64,000 nucleotides of DNA from Kaistella sp. 97-N-M2 (GCF_021513235.1 NZ_CP090976.1:930001-994000); one strand, 5' to 3'; shown: positions 18,699-28,143, numbered from the stretch's first letter. Translations and numbers: made by a program. The notes: generated by a model from the letters alone, not told the origin.

Positions 18699-19871
18699 GT
18701 GGCTACAAAAAAGAAAATCCTCCTCAGAATCGGTTCTTTACGTCACGGCGGTGCCGAAAAAGTGTTGGTTACTTTTTTGAAAAATCTGCCGCAGGACAAA
18801 TATGAGATCGATCTTTTGCTCAATTTATATTCGGGGAAATATTTGGCAGAAGTTCCAAAATGGATCAATGTTTTGTATTTGAACAAAGGCGAAATGATCA
18901 CTACTAACCGCCTGCACGATCTTCCAACAAAAACGTACCGCGTTCTTTATCAGAAAGTTTTACAATTATTTCCTTTCCTTCTTTACCGGTTTATTTTAAA
19001 AGGAAAAAAATACGATATCGAATTTGCCGCCATTCACGGAATGCGCGACGAAATTTTAAACTCACCGTTGAAATCATCAAAAAAAATCATTTGGATCCAC
19101 AACGATCTAAAGAAAACGGAGTTTCGCAATTACACCGACGCGGAATTCCAAAAGTTTTTTGGCTTTGATAAAATCATGGTTATTTCGGAGAAAATTCAGC
19201 GCGATTTTGAAAATACGGCACAAACCGAAGTTGAAAAAAATAAAATTGTGCGAATTTATAATCCTTTGGATACGGACGAAATACTTCAAAAATCAGAGAT
19301 TGGAAGTCGCATAAACGAAGAACAAAGCAGAACATCCGAGCCTAAGGTTCCGCTTTTTTTGTCTGTTGGAACTGTTTTTCCGCAGAAAGGTTTCGATCGG
19401 TTATTAAAAGTGCACAAACGGCTGTTGGCAGAAGGTTTCCCGCATAAAATTGAAATTATCGGTGATGGTTATGATTTTGAAAACATTAAAAAATTACAGG
19501 AAGATTTAAAGGTGACCGAAACGGCAGCACTTTTCGGCTTTAGCGATAATCCGTATCCTTATTTTAAAACCGCCGATTTTTATATTTTAAGTTCCAGATA
19601 CGAGGGTTTTCCGACGGTTTTGTTTGAAGCCATCACGTTAAAGAAGAAAATAATCGCCACCGATGTTTCGGGCGTTCGCGAAATGTTGGAAGACGGAAAA
19701 CTCGGCCTCATCGTCGATAATTCCGAAGAAGGAATTTACGAAGGCATGAAACAGGCGCTTCAAAATCCCGAAAGTTTTGGCAAATATGAAGCGCAGTTGA
19801 AAGAGTATAAAATGCCTTTTAATCTGGAAAACTCCGTCACTGCGATCATCAAAATTTTGGACGAATTATAA
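18699..19871 (+). CDS. Glycosyltransferase family 4 (GT-B)
   Basis: GT-B glycosyltransferase of 390 residues with LRHGGAEKVLVTFL in the N-terminal domain, FLSVGTVFPQKGFDRLLKVH in the C-terminal domain, and EX7E in RYEGFPTVLFEAI. The start is a GTG 4 bp after the acyltransferase stop, in line with the protein's first conserved strand (KKKILLRIGSLRHGG). The nearest GT4 in the window is the 16978 gene, and the two may be a duplicated pair. Confidence 0.92.
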   Translation: MATKKKILLRIGSLRHGGAEKVLVTFLKNLPQDKYEIDLLLNLYSGKYLAEVPKWINVLYLNKGEMITTNRLHDLPTKTYRVLYQKVLQLFPFLLYRFILKGKKYDIEFAAIHGMRDEILNSPLKSSKKIIWIHNDLKKTEFRNYTDAEFQKFFGFDKIMVISEKIQRDFENTAQTEVEKNKIVRIYNPLDTDEILQKSEIGSRINEEQSRTSEPKVPLFLSVGTVFPQKGFDRLLKVHKRLLAEGFPHKIEIIGDGYDFENIKKLQEDLKVTETAALFGFSDNPYPYFKTADFYILSSRYEGFPTVLFEAITLKKKIIATDVSGVREMLEDGKLGLIVDNSEEGIYEGMKQALQNPESFGKYEAQLKEYKMPFNLENSVTAIIKILDEL

Positions 19872-19884
19872 ATGTATTTTCTGT

Positions 19885-19892
19885 TATCTTTG
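19885..19892 (+). promoter_or_regulatory. Putative -7 box directly before the acyltransferase start
   Basis: TATCTTTG ends 5 nt before the ATG at 19898. A TTTG at 19856-19859 lies 25 nt upstream, slightly too far for a normal -33. Confidence 0.5.
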
Positions 19893-19897
19893 TTTCA

Positions 19898-20455
19898 ATG
19901 GCTGAAAAAACGACTTTACAAAAAGATTTCTACCGCGAAAGCGGCAGCTGGCTTTCCACCGTTCAGATTTGGAAGAAATGCATCAATCCGAATCTGCACT
20001 TTATTTATCTTTTAAGAATCACCCAAAAACATCCTAAAAACACTTTTTCCGGGAAATTCTGGCGTTTGATTTTAAGGCATTATCAAATCAAATACGGTTT
20101 CCAGATTTATCCGGAAACGCAGATTGGCGCCGGATTATATCTCGGTCATTGGGGCGCTTTAGTAATAAATCCAAAAGCGAAGATTGGCAAAAACTGCAAT
20201 ATTGCGCAGGGCGTGACCATCGCGCAGGCCAACCGCGGCCGAAATGAAGGCGTACCGGAAATCGGTGATGAAGTCTGGATTGGCCCAAATGCTGTTCTCG
20301 TCGGCAACATCCGGATCGGAAATAATGTTCTGATCGCGCCAAATGCTTACGTCAATTTTAATGTGCCGTCCAATTCTGTGGTAGTCGGCAACCCCGCGCA
20401 AATTTCGCCGAATGAAAACGCAACTTACGATTATATCAACAATAAAATTGAGTAG
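19898..20455 (+). CDS. Serine acetyltransferase-like hexapeptide acyltransferase
   Basis: The 185-residue protein resembles the C-terminal half of CysE-type enzymes. It has a helical N-terminus, then beta-helix repeats (YPETQIGAGLYLGHWGALV, KIGKNCNIAQGVTI, IGDEVWIGPNAVLVGN) and a His in LGHWG as the probable acyl-transfer base. It lacks the long N-terminal domain of true cysteine-biosynthetic CysE. At the end of the polysaccharide locus it more likely acetylates a glycan sugar (inference), with a cysteine-pathway role as the alternative. It appears to have its own promoter. Confidence 0.85.
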   Translation: MAEKTTLQKDFYRESGSWLSTVQIWKKCINPNLHFIYLLRITQKHPKNTFSGKFWRLILRHYQIKYGFQIYPETQIGAGLYLGHWGALVINPKAKIGKNCNIAQGVTIAQANRGRNEGVPEIGDEVWIGPNAVLVGNIRIGNNVLIAPNAYVNFNVPSNSVVVGNPAQISPNENATYDYINNKIE

Positions 20456-20550
20456 CATTTTTACCGAAATTTCCCGCCGAAACTTTTAATATTAAGTTGG
20501 AAGCACTTATTTTTACACATCAGAAAACGAATGACACCAAATCCCCTTCA

Positions 20551-21219
20551 ATGAAAAAATCTTACGATGCCATTTTTGAAAACAACCGCAAATGGGTAGA
20601 ATCTCAGGTCGCTGTGAATCCCGAATTTTTTAATAATCTATCGAAAACTCAAACTCCTGAATTTCTTTACATCGGATGTTCAGACAGCCGCGTTTCTGCG
20701 GAAGAAATGATGGGCATGAAACCGGGCGAACTCTTTGTGCACCGCAATATCGCCAATGTTGTGAACACTTTGGATATGAGCTCGACAGCGGTGATCCAAT
20801 ACGCCGTGGAACATTTGCAGGTTAAACACATTATTGTTTGCGGGCATTACGGTTGTGGTGGTATAAAAGCCGCGATGACGCCGGAAGATTTAGGTTTATT
20901 AAATCCCTGGCTGCGTACGATTCGTGATGTTTACCGATTGCATCAGGTAGAACTGGATAAAATTGAAGATGAACAAAAGCGCTACGACCGTTTGGTAGAG
21001 CTAAATGTGCAGGAACAGTGCATCAACGTCATCAAAATGGCGTCGGTTCAGGAAGAATATATCGTCGATGAATATCCGATCGTTCACGGGTGGGTTTTCG
21101 ATATGAAAAGCGGAAAAATCATCGATCTGGACATCGATTTCGAGAAAATTCTGAAAGACATTCAGAAGATTTACAACCTGACGAACTCGGATTGGGTGAT
21201 GAGCCGGAAGAAAAAATAG
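20551..21219 (+). CDS. can: Beta-class carbonic anhydrase
   Basis: Zinc enzyme interconverting CO2 and bicarbonate in the cytoplasm. I start it at the ATG at 20551 (MKKSYDAIFENNRKWVES). The longer frame to a TTG at 20497 adds residues not typical of the family. The resulting 222-residue protein has Cys43-x-Asp45-x-Arg47 (GCSDSR) and His99-x-x-Cys102 (GHYGCGG), the standard zinc ligand and dyad set. It follows the polysaccharide locus but has no evident functional tie to it. Confidence 0.95.
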   Translation: MKKSYDAIFENNRKWVESQVAVNPEFFNNLSKTQTPEFLYIGCSDSRVSAEEMMGMKPGELFVHRNIANVVNTLDMSSTAVIQYAVEHLQVKHIIVCGHYGCGGIKAAMTPEDLGLLNPWLRTIRDVYRLHQVELDKIEDEQKRYDRLVELNVQEQCINVIKMASVQEEYIVDEYPIVHGWVFDMKSGKIIDLDIDFEKILKDIQKIYNLTNSDWVMSRKKK

Positions 21220-21556
21220 TTTTTGCTACTCAAATATTCTCAAATTTTATGCACAGCCTTACAAGGATGTGAGGTGGATAATTACGCTGCTTACCGAATA
21301 TTTAAAGCCAAAGAAATCAGTGAACATGACCAAAAAATCGGCGCAAATCTGCGGAATTTGCGATGGATTTTGAGCACAGATAGATGCACCCTAATAATCG
21401 TATCGTACAAACATACCGATTATTTAAGTGTTCAGGAAGAATTGAGGAAGCTGTGAAAAACTGCGCTAAACAAACCAGCACGTGGCAAAATGTTTTAATG
21501 TAATGAAGTCGTTTTATGCACTTTCCTCACTTTAAAACACCATTAAATATAAACAT
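21220..21556. other. Gene-free stretch with no supported coding region
   Basis: The 337 bp between can and the T9SS gene hold one weak frame (TTG at 21223 to 21456) with no recognisable family and atypical composition, so I do not call it. At 21331-21362 there is a GC-rich sequence, GCGCAAATCTGCGGAA, with a variant at 22451-22476. Otherwise I see nothing. Confidence 0.5.
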
Positions 21557-22387
21557 ATGAAACACTTTTTACTTCTTTCTCTCTTTCTCTACACCATTTC
21601 GCCCGCACAAAATTATGGATTGCAGGAAAATTTCGAAAATGAAATTGCAGATCAGCGCTGGTCCACACTCGATCTGGACGTCGATGGAAAAACCTGGAAT
21701 CTTACACCGGCGAACACGCTGACGACCAGTTTGGGATTTAGCGGCTACACTTACGTTTCAAATTCTTATGATCAGGTTACTGACGAGGGTTTAAACCCGG
21801 ACAATGTTTTGGTTTCGCCAGGCTTTTTGTATGAATACCCCCATATTAAAAACGTTAATTACATTCTGGGGATATCATTTCGGATTTCTGCCGGCGATCC
21901 CTCCAAATTCGCAGAAACGTATGCGCTCTACATGCTTCCGGCAAACCAGACATTTACCGGAAACGAAACCCCGCTCTATTTTGAAACACTAACCTCGGGC
22001 ACGGCTTCTAAAGTAGTATTGGTTGATAAGTATAATCAGGATATTTTCGGAACGGAGGTCAAATTATATTTCAGACATTACAACAGCGAAAATCAGAACG
22101 CCCTCATTATAGACGATATTACCAATTACAATTTCACCGCTGGAACTACGGACGTGATTAGTAAGAATAAATTGGTAATTTACCCAAATCCCGCGACGAC
22201 CGAAATTAAGATTAATCTTAAAAACGAGACGGTGCAGAGCGTGGAAGTAATGGATATAACCGGTAAAAAATTTGAAGCGAAGGAAAAAAATAACACTGTA
22301 AATGTAAAAACTCTCGCTCCCGGCATCTATTTTATTAAAATTAAAACCAACAAAAATTCTTACATCAACCGCTTTATAAAGGAATAA
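21557..22387 (+). CDS. Secreted protein with type IX secretion C-terminal domain
   Basis: The 276 residues begin with a signal peptide (KHFLLLSLFLYTISPAQ). A beta-rich domain of the cleaved-adhesin/choice-of-anchor J type follows (NFENEIADQRWSTLDLD near the start, DNVLVSPGF inside). The last 75 or so residues form a T9SS type A sorting domain, recognisable from IYPNPATTEIKI, VMDITGK and LAPGIYFIKI. The protein is therefore exported by the Sec pathway and then moved to the cell surface or medium by the gliding/PorSS machinery. Its ligand is unknown. Confidence 0.9.
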   Translation: MKHFLLLSLFLYTISPAQNYGLQENFENEIADQRWSTLDLDVDGKTWNLTPANTLTTSLGFSGYTYVSNSYDQVTDEGLNPDNVLVSPGFLYEYPHIKNVNYILGISFRISAGDPSKFAETYALYMLPANQTFTGNETPLYFETLTSGTASKVVLVDKYNQDIFGTEVKLYFRHYNSENQNALIIDDITNYNFTAGTTDVISKNKLVIYPNPATTEIKINLKNETVQSVEVMDITGKKFEAKEKNNTVNVKTLAPGIYFIKIKTNKNSYINRFIKE

Positions 22388-22484
22388 AATTGATGTTTTC
22401 GAAACGCTGAGAAGAAAAAGCACGGCGTTGTAATAACGAAGAGCACATTTAAAATCCGCGCAATCTGCGCGCAGTCAAAAAAAA

Positions 22485-23048
22485 TTACTTCCCATTAAAC
22501 GCTGTCATCGCATTCTGGATTCCCGCGAAAACAAAAGACAAACACGCCTTAGAAAACTTCTCGATTCGTTCGGGGAGTTTTTCTTTTTCCTCGCCTTCCC
22601 ATCTTCCAAGTACGTAATCGACTTGCTTCCCTTCCGAAAATTCCGCGGAAATGCCAAATCTTAAACGCGGATAATTTTGCGTCTGCAATTGTTCCTGAAT
22701 ACTTTTCAACCCGTTGTGGCCCGCATCCGAACCTTTCATTTTCATTCTTAAAGTACCAAAAGGCAACGAAAGATCGTCCGTTACAATCATCAAATTTTCC
22801 AGAGGAATATTTTCTTTTTGAAGCCAAAATTTCACCGCATTTCCGGAAAGATTCATATACGTATCGGGTTTCAGGATGAAGACTTTTCGGCCTTTGTATT
22901 TTCCTTCCGCCATCAGTCCAAAATTAGACGATTTGAACGGGACTTCCAGAGTTTCGGCAATTTTTTCTGCAACTTTAAACCCGACATTATGCCGGGTTTC
23001 AGTATATTCGTCGCCTTTATTTCCGAGACCTACAATCAGGTATTTCAT
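22485..23048 (-). CDS. pth: Peptidyl-tRNA hydrolase
   Basis: Cytosolic enzyme that releases tRNA from prematurely dropped peptidyl-tRNA. The 187-residue protein shows the family hallmark LIVGLGNKGDEYTETRHNVG with Asn10 and His20, a catalytic Asp in VTDDLSLPFG, and the GSDAGHNGLKSI loop. It starts 9 bp after a lipoprotein gene on the same strand, so they may share a transcript with mfd upstream. A weak GC hairpin at 22455-22470 lies just beyond its stop. Confidence 0.97.
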   Translation of the reverse strand: MKYLIVGLGNKGDEYTETRHNVGFKVAEKIAETLEVPFKSSNFGLMAEGKYKGRKVFILKPDTYMNLSGNAVKFWLQKENIPLENLMIVTDDLSLPFGTLRMKMKGSDAGHNGLKSIQEQLQTQNYPRLRFGISAEFSEGKQVDYVLGRWEGEEKEKLPERIEKFSKACLSFVFAGIQNAMTAFNGK

Positions 23049-23057
23049 GCTGAAAAT

Positions 23058-23939
23058 TTATTGGTACGTGAAGGTTAATGTTCCTAAATTATTAGAAGCG
23101 ACCGCTTTTGTGGGATAGCCGTCTGCATCGTAAGTGTAGGTATAAGTTGCTGATTGGCTGTCTGAATCTGATGCTACCGTCACTTTTCCATAATTATTTG
23201 CCGAAAAACCCGTAACGGCGGTGCTGTCTAAGCCGTAAAGCGAACTTACAATATTGAAAGCTTCGGGCAGCGTGTTGAAAGGATTCTTTTTGTTGTCGTA
23301 ATCACTAAAAGTGCTCGTCAGTACAATTGCTGGTAAAGGTACGGTGGCGGGGAAAAGTGTTGTAAACTTCCACATAGAAATATTATTTCCGGCGTAGGTG
23401 ATATCGCTCTGCAGCGTAAACAGTTCATAAGTAACCGTGGGATCGGCGCTGTCAATTCCGACCATTTTTGATAAAACTTTCGAAACCTTATTATTGGTGT
23501 AAAAAGCGGTGAGCGTATTTGTAAAGGAGTTTCCACCTTCTTCGGAGCCTACTCCTTTCGCTTCCACCAACTGTCCGTTGTTATAGGTAAGCGTAAAATC
23601 GGTTGTTGTAATTCCTGTATCATCCTGAACGACCGTGATTTTATCGATAAGATTATTGTCATACAAAATCGTGTAAGAAACTGAATTATCACTGGTGGTC
23701 ACGCCAATTAGCTTGTCTGCCGCGTAAGTATAATTATAGGTAACCTTTTCGCCGGTGCCGTCATCGAAGGTCACCGATTTCAAGTTTTTCAGGTTTCCTG
23801 ATGTTCCGCCGCCCGGATTGGTATTTGGGTTCGGATTCACTCCAAAAAGGTAATCACCGTTCTCGTCGCGGCTGGGTTCGCAGGAAAAGAGAAGAAGTGC
23901 GCTGAAGATCAGCGCGAAAATATTTAAAACATGTTTCAT
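23058..23939 (-). CDS. Lipoprotein of unknown function
   Basis: The 293-residue protein has a type II signal peptide (ALIFSALLLFSC, with the cysteine followed by EPSRDENGD). A Pro/Asn/Gly linker (NPNPNTNPGGG) and a beta-rich body with repeated YNYTY, YTILYDN and LTYNNGQLV-like strands follow, reminiscent of YD/RHS-type or DUF4595-type beta repeats. It is probably anchored in the outer membrane. I do not assign a function. It lies between mfd (56 bp) and pth (9 bp). Confidence 0.8.
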   Translation of the reverse strand: MKHVLNIFALIFSALLLFSCEPSRDENGDYLFGVNPNPNTNPGGGTSGNLKNLKSVTFDDGTGEKVTYNYTYAADKLIGVTTSDNSVSYTILYDNNLIDKITVVQDDTGITTTDFTLTYNNGQLVEAKGVGSEEGGNSFTNTLTAFYTNNKVSKVLSKMVGIDSADPTVTYELFTLQSDITYAGNNISMWKFTTLFPATVPLPAIVLTSTFSDYDNKKNPFNTLPEAFNIVSSLYGLDSTAVTGFSANNYGKVTVASDSDSQSATYTYTYDADGYPTKAVASNNLGTLTFTYQ

Positions 23940-23957
23940 CTCAAAAATTCATTTCAG

Positions 23958-23965
23958 CAAAAGTA
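23958..23965 (-). promoter_or_regulatory. Putative -7 box for the lipoprotein-pth pair
   Basis: TACTTTTG on the minus strand, 18 nt before the ATG at 23939. No clear -33. Confidence 0.4.
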
Positions 23966-23995
23966 CTCTTTTTTTGGAAAATTGATTGAGGTATT

Positions 23996-26900
23996 TTATT
24001 TCCCCAAAATCCTTTCCAAAACCGAATTCACCTCATCCACATTCTGCACATTTTCTTTGCGCATCATCAGTTGATTGCCTTCTTTCGCACTTTTTTCTTT
24101 TAACGTCGCCTCCCGCGGATTTTTGCTTAAATAGGCTATAATATTTTTAAATTTATCGCTTTGATAGAATTTGTCCTGCGGATTAGACGGGAAATATCCG
24201 AGAAAAACGCCGTTCTTCACCACAATTTTGTCGAAACCGATTTCCGCGGCAATCCATTTTAACTCTACCGATTTAATAAGGTTTTTAGCTTCCGACGGTA
24301 AATCGCCAAACCGATCCACCAACTCACTTTCCAGTTTCTGCAAGTCTTCTTTGCTCTGAATGTCGGCGAGTTTTTGATAGAGCGAAAGCCGTTCTTCGAT
24401 GCTTTGTACAAAAAAATCCGGCAGCATCAATTCCAGATCCGTATCGATATTGACTTCTTTTGTGGATTTAAACAGCTTCTTGCGGTCTTCTTCATTTTCA
24501 AACAGGTCTTCAAATTCCTCATCGTTCTGCAATTCTTCCAAAGCTTCCTGCATGATTTTTTGGTACGTATCAAAACCCATTTCGTTAATAAATCCGCTCT
24601 GTTCGCCGCCTAAAAGATCGCCCGCGCCCCGAATCTCCAGATCTTTCATCGCAATCTGAAAGCCGCTTCCCAAATCCGAAAACTGTTCGATGGCTTCCAG
24701 CCTTTTCCGCGCGTCCGACGTCATCATATCAAACGGTGGCGTAATGAGAAAACAAAAAGCCTTGCGGTTGCTCCGTCCGACTCTTCCGCGCATCTGATGA
24801 ATATCGGCCATGCCAAACCTTTGCGCATCGTTGATGAAAATGGTGTTGGCATTCGGCACATCCACGCCACTTTCGATGATTGTTGTGGAAACAAGAACGT
24901 CGTATTTCCCTTCCATAAAATCCAGAACATTTCGTTCCAGCTGTTTTCCTTCCATCTGTCCGTGGCCCGTAATCACTCTCGCATCCGGAACCAAACGCTG
25001 AATTAATCCCGCAATATCTTTCAGGTTTTCAATTCTGTTGTTGATGAAATAAACCTGGCCGTCGCGCTGAATTTCATAGGAAATCGCATCGCGGATAATT
25101 TCTTCATTGAAACCTACAATACTCGTTTCCACAGGCTGACGGTTTGGTGGTGGCGTTTTAATCACCGAAAGATCCCGTGCCGCCATCAACGAAAACTGCA
25201 GCGTTCTCGGGATCGGCGTTGCGGTTAAAGTAAGCGTATCGATATTATTTTTGATGGTCTTGAGTTTGTCTTTCACCGAAACTCCAAATTTGTGTTCCTC
25301 GTCAATAATCAAAAGTCCCAGGTCTTTAAACTTCACCGAAGTTCCCACCAGCTGATGCGTTCCAATCACAATATCGATCTTTCCGCTTTCCAAACCGGCC
25401 AAGGTTTCGGATTTCTGTTTCGCGGTGCGGAAGCGGTTCATGTAAGAAATATTCACCGGGAAATCTTTCAGCCTTTCTTTGAAACTGCGGTAATGCTGAA
25501 AGGCCAAAATTGTTGTAGGCACCAAAATCGCTACCTGTTTTCCGTCTGTCGCCGCTTTAAAAGCCGCCCGAATCGCGATCTCTGTTTTGCCGAAACCCAC
25601 ATCGCCACAGATCAAACGATCCATCACGTTATCGTTTTCCATGTCGTTTTTCACGTCCAGCGTGGCTTTTTCCTGATCCGGCGTATCTTCGTAAATAAAG
25701 CTGGCTTCCAGTTCATTTTGCAGATAAGTGTCGGGCGTGAAGGCAAATCCTTTCGCCGTTTTCCGTTCCGCATAAAGCCGGATGAGGTCAAACGCGATCT
25801 GCTTAACCTTTGCTTTTGTTTTTTGTTTTAAAGATTTCCAGGCGGGCGATCCGAGTTTCGACAGCACGATTTCTTTCCCGTCCGGGCCGTTAAATTTTGA
25901 GATTTTATGCAGCGAGTGAATGCTTACGTAAAGCAGATCGCCGTTTTTATACGTTAGTTTAAAACATTCCTGAATTTTGCCGTTGTTGTTCACTTTCACC
26001 AAACCCATAAATTTTCCGATGCCGTGATCGATGTGCGTAATATAATCGCCCACTTTCATCTGCATGAGGTCTTTCAGCGTGATCTGCTCCGATTTCGCAA
26101 AAGCATTTTTCGCTTTAAATCTTTGGTAACGGTCGAAAATCTGATGATCCGTATAAACAGAAATTTTATGATCAACATCTACAAAACCTTCATGAAGTTC
26201 CGATTTAAATGATTTAAAGGCGATTTTTGAGGAGGCGTCCAACCCATTTTCCACGTTTGAATCTTCCGAAGGCGGTCGCATGAGATCCTCAAAAATACTT
26301 TCAAGTCTTTCTTTCTGCTTCTCCGTGGAGAACGAGATCCATATTTCAAACTGATCGTGCTGCTTTTCTTTTAAATCTTCTACAAGCAATTCGAAATTCT
26401 TGTGAAAAGTGGGTTGCTGCGTCTGAGAAAGTTCGATTTCGGCGGTCGAAATATGATCTAATTTTAATTGCTCTAAAGTGAAATCAATGCTTCGGAATTT
26501 TTGATAATCGTTCATTAAAACTTCCGCAGACAGAAACAGTTCCTGCGGCATTTGGTGCCGGATGTCCTTATTTAAAGTTTCGAACTTCACTTCTGCTTTT
26601 TCATAAAAATCCGTGATTTTCTTCAGACCTAAAAAAGCATGTTTCGACACGACAAAACTGTCTTTCGGCATTAGCTCAAACAGCGAAACTTTCGTGCCCG
26701 AAACCGCAAAATTCATATTCGAAACCAGCTGAAAACTGTTCACTTTGCCGTTCGTCAGCTGCGTTTCAATATCAAAAGTTTTAATGCTTTCAATTTCGTT
26801 TCCGAAAAAAGTAATGCGGTACGGCTGTTCATTGGAGTAAGAGAAAACATCCACAATTCCGCCGCGCACGGAGAACTCGCCGGGCTCCGACACAAAATCC

Positions 26901-27412
26901 GTCAGATTAAAATTGAACTGGTGCAGAAGTTCTTCCGTAAAGTTGAAATCTAAACTTTCGCCCGTTTTAATGAGGTGAGAAATGGCTTTGAAATCTTCTT
27001 TCTTCAGAACTTTTTCCGCCAGCGCAGAAAATCCCGCCACAATGACTTTCGGTTTTTTTCCTGAATTCAGTTTATTTAAAACTTCGGTTCTTAAAACCAG
27101 ATTCGCATTTTGGGTTTTCTCGATCTGATAAGGATCTACGTGCGTCGCCGGATAATAGAGAACGTTTTCTTTGCCCAGCAGATCTTCCATTTCAGCCGTA
27201 ACGTAAAGTGCTTCTTCGCGGTCTTCAATTAAAAAAAGGATGGTCTTTTTGTAGGTCAAAAAAAGTTCGGCGGTAAAAACGGAAGGCGAGGAACCCGCAA
27301 AACCGCGCACAGAAAGATGTTGGTAATCTTCCAGATTTTTGAAAATTGTAGCGCCAAATTCGTTTTTCAGCAAATTGGGCAGAAAAGTTTCGTGGATGTG
27401 TTTTAATTGCAT
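23996..27412 (-). CDS. mfd: Transcription-repair coupling factor Mfd
   Basis: Large ATP-dependent translocase that removes RNA polymerase stalled at lesions and recruits UvrA. I begin at the ATG at 27412 (MQLKHIHETFLPNLL), giving 1138 residues, normal for Mfd. The open frame extends to 27493 with residues that look like untranslated leader. Regions in order are: UvrB-like N-terminal domains (about 1-330), the CarD-like RNAP-interaction domain with GDYITHIDHGIGKF (about 450-520), and the RecG-like motor with GDVGFGKTE (about 602-610), DEEH (about 702-705) and helicase motifs V-VI (GRVGRSNRKAF). The TRCF C-terminal domain ends it. Confidence 0.98.
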   Translation of the reverse strand: MQLKHIHETFLPNLLKNEFGATIFKNLEDYQHLSVRGFAGSSPSVFTAELFLTYKKTILFLIEDREEALYVTAEMEDLLGKENVLYYPATHVDPYQIEKTQNANLVLRTEVLNKLNSGKKPKVIVAGFSALAEKVLKKEDFKAISHLIKTGESLDFNFTEELLHQFNFNLTDFVSEPGEFSVRGGIVDVFSYSNEQPYRITFFGNEIESIKTFDIETQLTNGKVNSFQLVSNMNFAVSGTKVSLFELMPKDSFVVSKHAFLGLKKITDFYEKAEVKFETLNKDIRHQMPQELFLSAEVLMNDYQKFRSIDFTLEQLKLDHISTAEIELSQTQQPTFHKNFELLVEDLKEKQHDQFEIWISFSTEKQKERLESIFEDLMRPPSEDSNVENGLDASSKIAFKSFKSELHEGFVDVDHKISVYTDHQIFDRYQRFKAKNAFAKSEQITLKDLMQMKVGDYITHIDHGIGKFMGLVKVNNNGKIQECFKLTYKNGDLLYVSIHSLHKISKFNGPDGKEIVLSKLGSPAWKSLKQKTKAKVKQIAFDLIRLYAERKTAKGFAFTPDTYLQNELEASFIYEDTPDQEKATLDVKNDMENDNVMDRLICGDVGFGKTEIAIRAAFKAATDGKQVAILVPTTILAFQHYRSFKERLKDFPVNISYMNRFRTAKQKSETLAGLESGKIDIVIGTHQLVGTSVKFKDLGLLIIDEEHKFGVSVKDKLKTIKNNIDTLTLTATPIPRTLQFSLMAARDLSVIKTPPPNRQPVETSIVGFNEEIIRDAISYEIQRDGQVYFINNRIENLKDIAGLIQRLVPDARVITGHGQMEGKQLERNVLDFMEGKYDVLVSTTIIESGVDVPNANTIFINDAQRFGMADIHQMRGRVGRSNRKAFCFLITPPFDMMTSDARKRLEAIEQFSDLGSGFQIAMKDLEIRGAGDLLGGEQSGFINEMGFDTYQKIMQEALEELQNDEEFEDLFENEEDRKKLFKSTKEVNIDTDLELMLPDFFVQSIEERLSLYQKLADIQSKEDLQKLESELVDRFGDLPSEAKNLIKSVELKWIAAEIGFDKIVVKNGVFLGYFPSNPQDKFYQSDKFKNIIAYLSKNPREATLKEKSAKEGNQLMMRKENVQNVDEVNSVLERILGK

Positions 27413-27675
27413 TCTTAAAGTAAAATTTAAAGCCGTTCCAAATAAAAACGACAAAAGCGATTTCGGGAAAATTCCGAAACCGTTTGAAAACACAAATTTA
27501 TGAATTTATTTTTTAGAACCTCTTTCAACGCTGCGATGCAGAAAACTGGAAATAATATGCAAGTCTTTTTTAATTTTTCATAAATCTTCCTAATAAAGCA
27601 TAAAACCAAATGGTATTACGTGGACGTGGCATACGGTTTGAAAAACTCTGAAACTTAATTTAAAAATAAAACAGT
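27413..27675. other. Divergent intergenic region, mfd / lipoprotein
   Basis: AT-rich 263 bp with a minus-strand TAAATTTG at 27493-27500 as probable mfd -7 box (a TTG is 25 nt upstream, longer than usual). I see no RNA gene or repeat here. Confidence 0.45.
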
Positions 27676-28092
27676 ATGAAATTAGCAATTTTGAAAAACT
27701 CGAAAAAGTCTACATGGCGATTCTTAGGATTATTTATCCTATTGTTCTCTGTAATTTCCCTGGCGTCCTGCAGCCGCGATGACGATCCTGCAGACAACGA
27801 TTTTTTCGCGGGAACTTACAACGGAAGTATTTCCTATTACGATGGTTCCACCACCAATTCTCAGGACAACGGGAAGGTTTTTGTAACCAAAGTAGGCAGC
27901 GGAAACAAGTACAACTTCAGTTTTTCCGACGGCATTTCGGATCTGAACGGAATTGAATTTAAAAAAGAAGGCGATAATTCTTTGATCAGCATTGGATCTT
28001 CTGCAACTTCGTACATCAGAATCGATAACGACGATTTAAAAATTCTTTATATTGCTGATGGTAAAACCTGGACGGCAAACTGTACAAGATAA
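27676..28092 (+). CDS. Small lipoprotein of unknown function
   Basis: The 138-residue protein has a hydrophobic signal and lipobox (SVISLASC) followed by SRDDDPADND. Such an acidic patch after the lipid cysteine is the kind of signal that exposes lipoproteins on the surface in Flavobacteriia. The remaining 100 residues form a small beta-rich domain (FFAGTYNGSISYYDG) like lipocalin-type single-domain lipoproteins. A good terminator follows, so the gene is probably monocistronic. Confidence 0.8.
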   Translation: MKLAILKNSKKSTWRFLGLFILLFSVISLASCSRDDDPADNDFFAGTYNGSISYYDGSTTNSQDNGKVFVTKVGSGNKYNFSFSDGISDLNGIEFKKEGDNSLISIGSSATSYIRIDNDDLKILYIADGKTWTANCTR

Positions 28093-28110
28093 TTTTTAGA
28101 AGAACTAACG

Positions 28111-28143
28111 AAACCGTTTCATTCATTTGAAGCGGTTTTTTTT
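28111..28143 (+). terminator. Intrinsic terminator after the 27676 lipoprotein
   Basis: AAACCGTTTC pairs with GAAGCGGTTT (one G-U pair) around an 8-nt loop and is followed by a T run. Confidence 0.85.

Noticed and set aside
21223..21456. Frame of 77 codons directly behind can
   Set aside because: TTG start, no recognised family, mixed composition and no conserved-looking core; most likely non-coding or relic sequence.
25292..25831. Antisense frame of 179 codons over mfd
   Set aside because: Shadow of the mfd motor region; no start signal or family motif.
27413..27493. 27 extra N-terminal residues for Mfd
   Set aside because: No family similarity, and the probable -7 box lies at the upstream edge, so these codons look like the transcribed leader.
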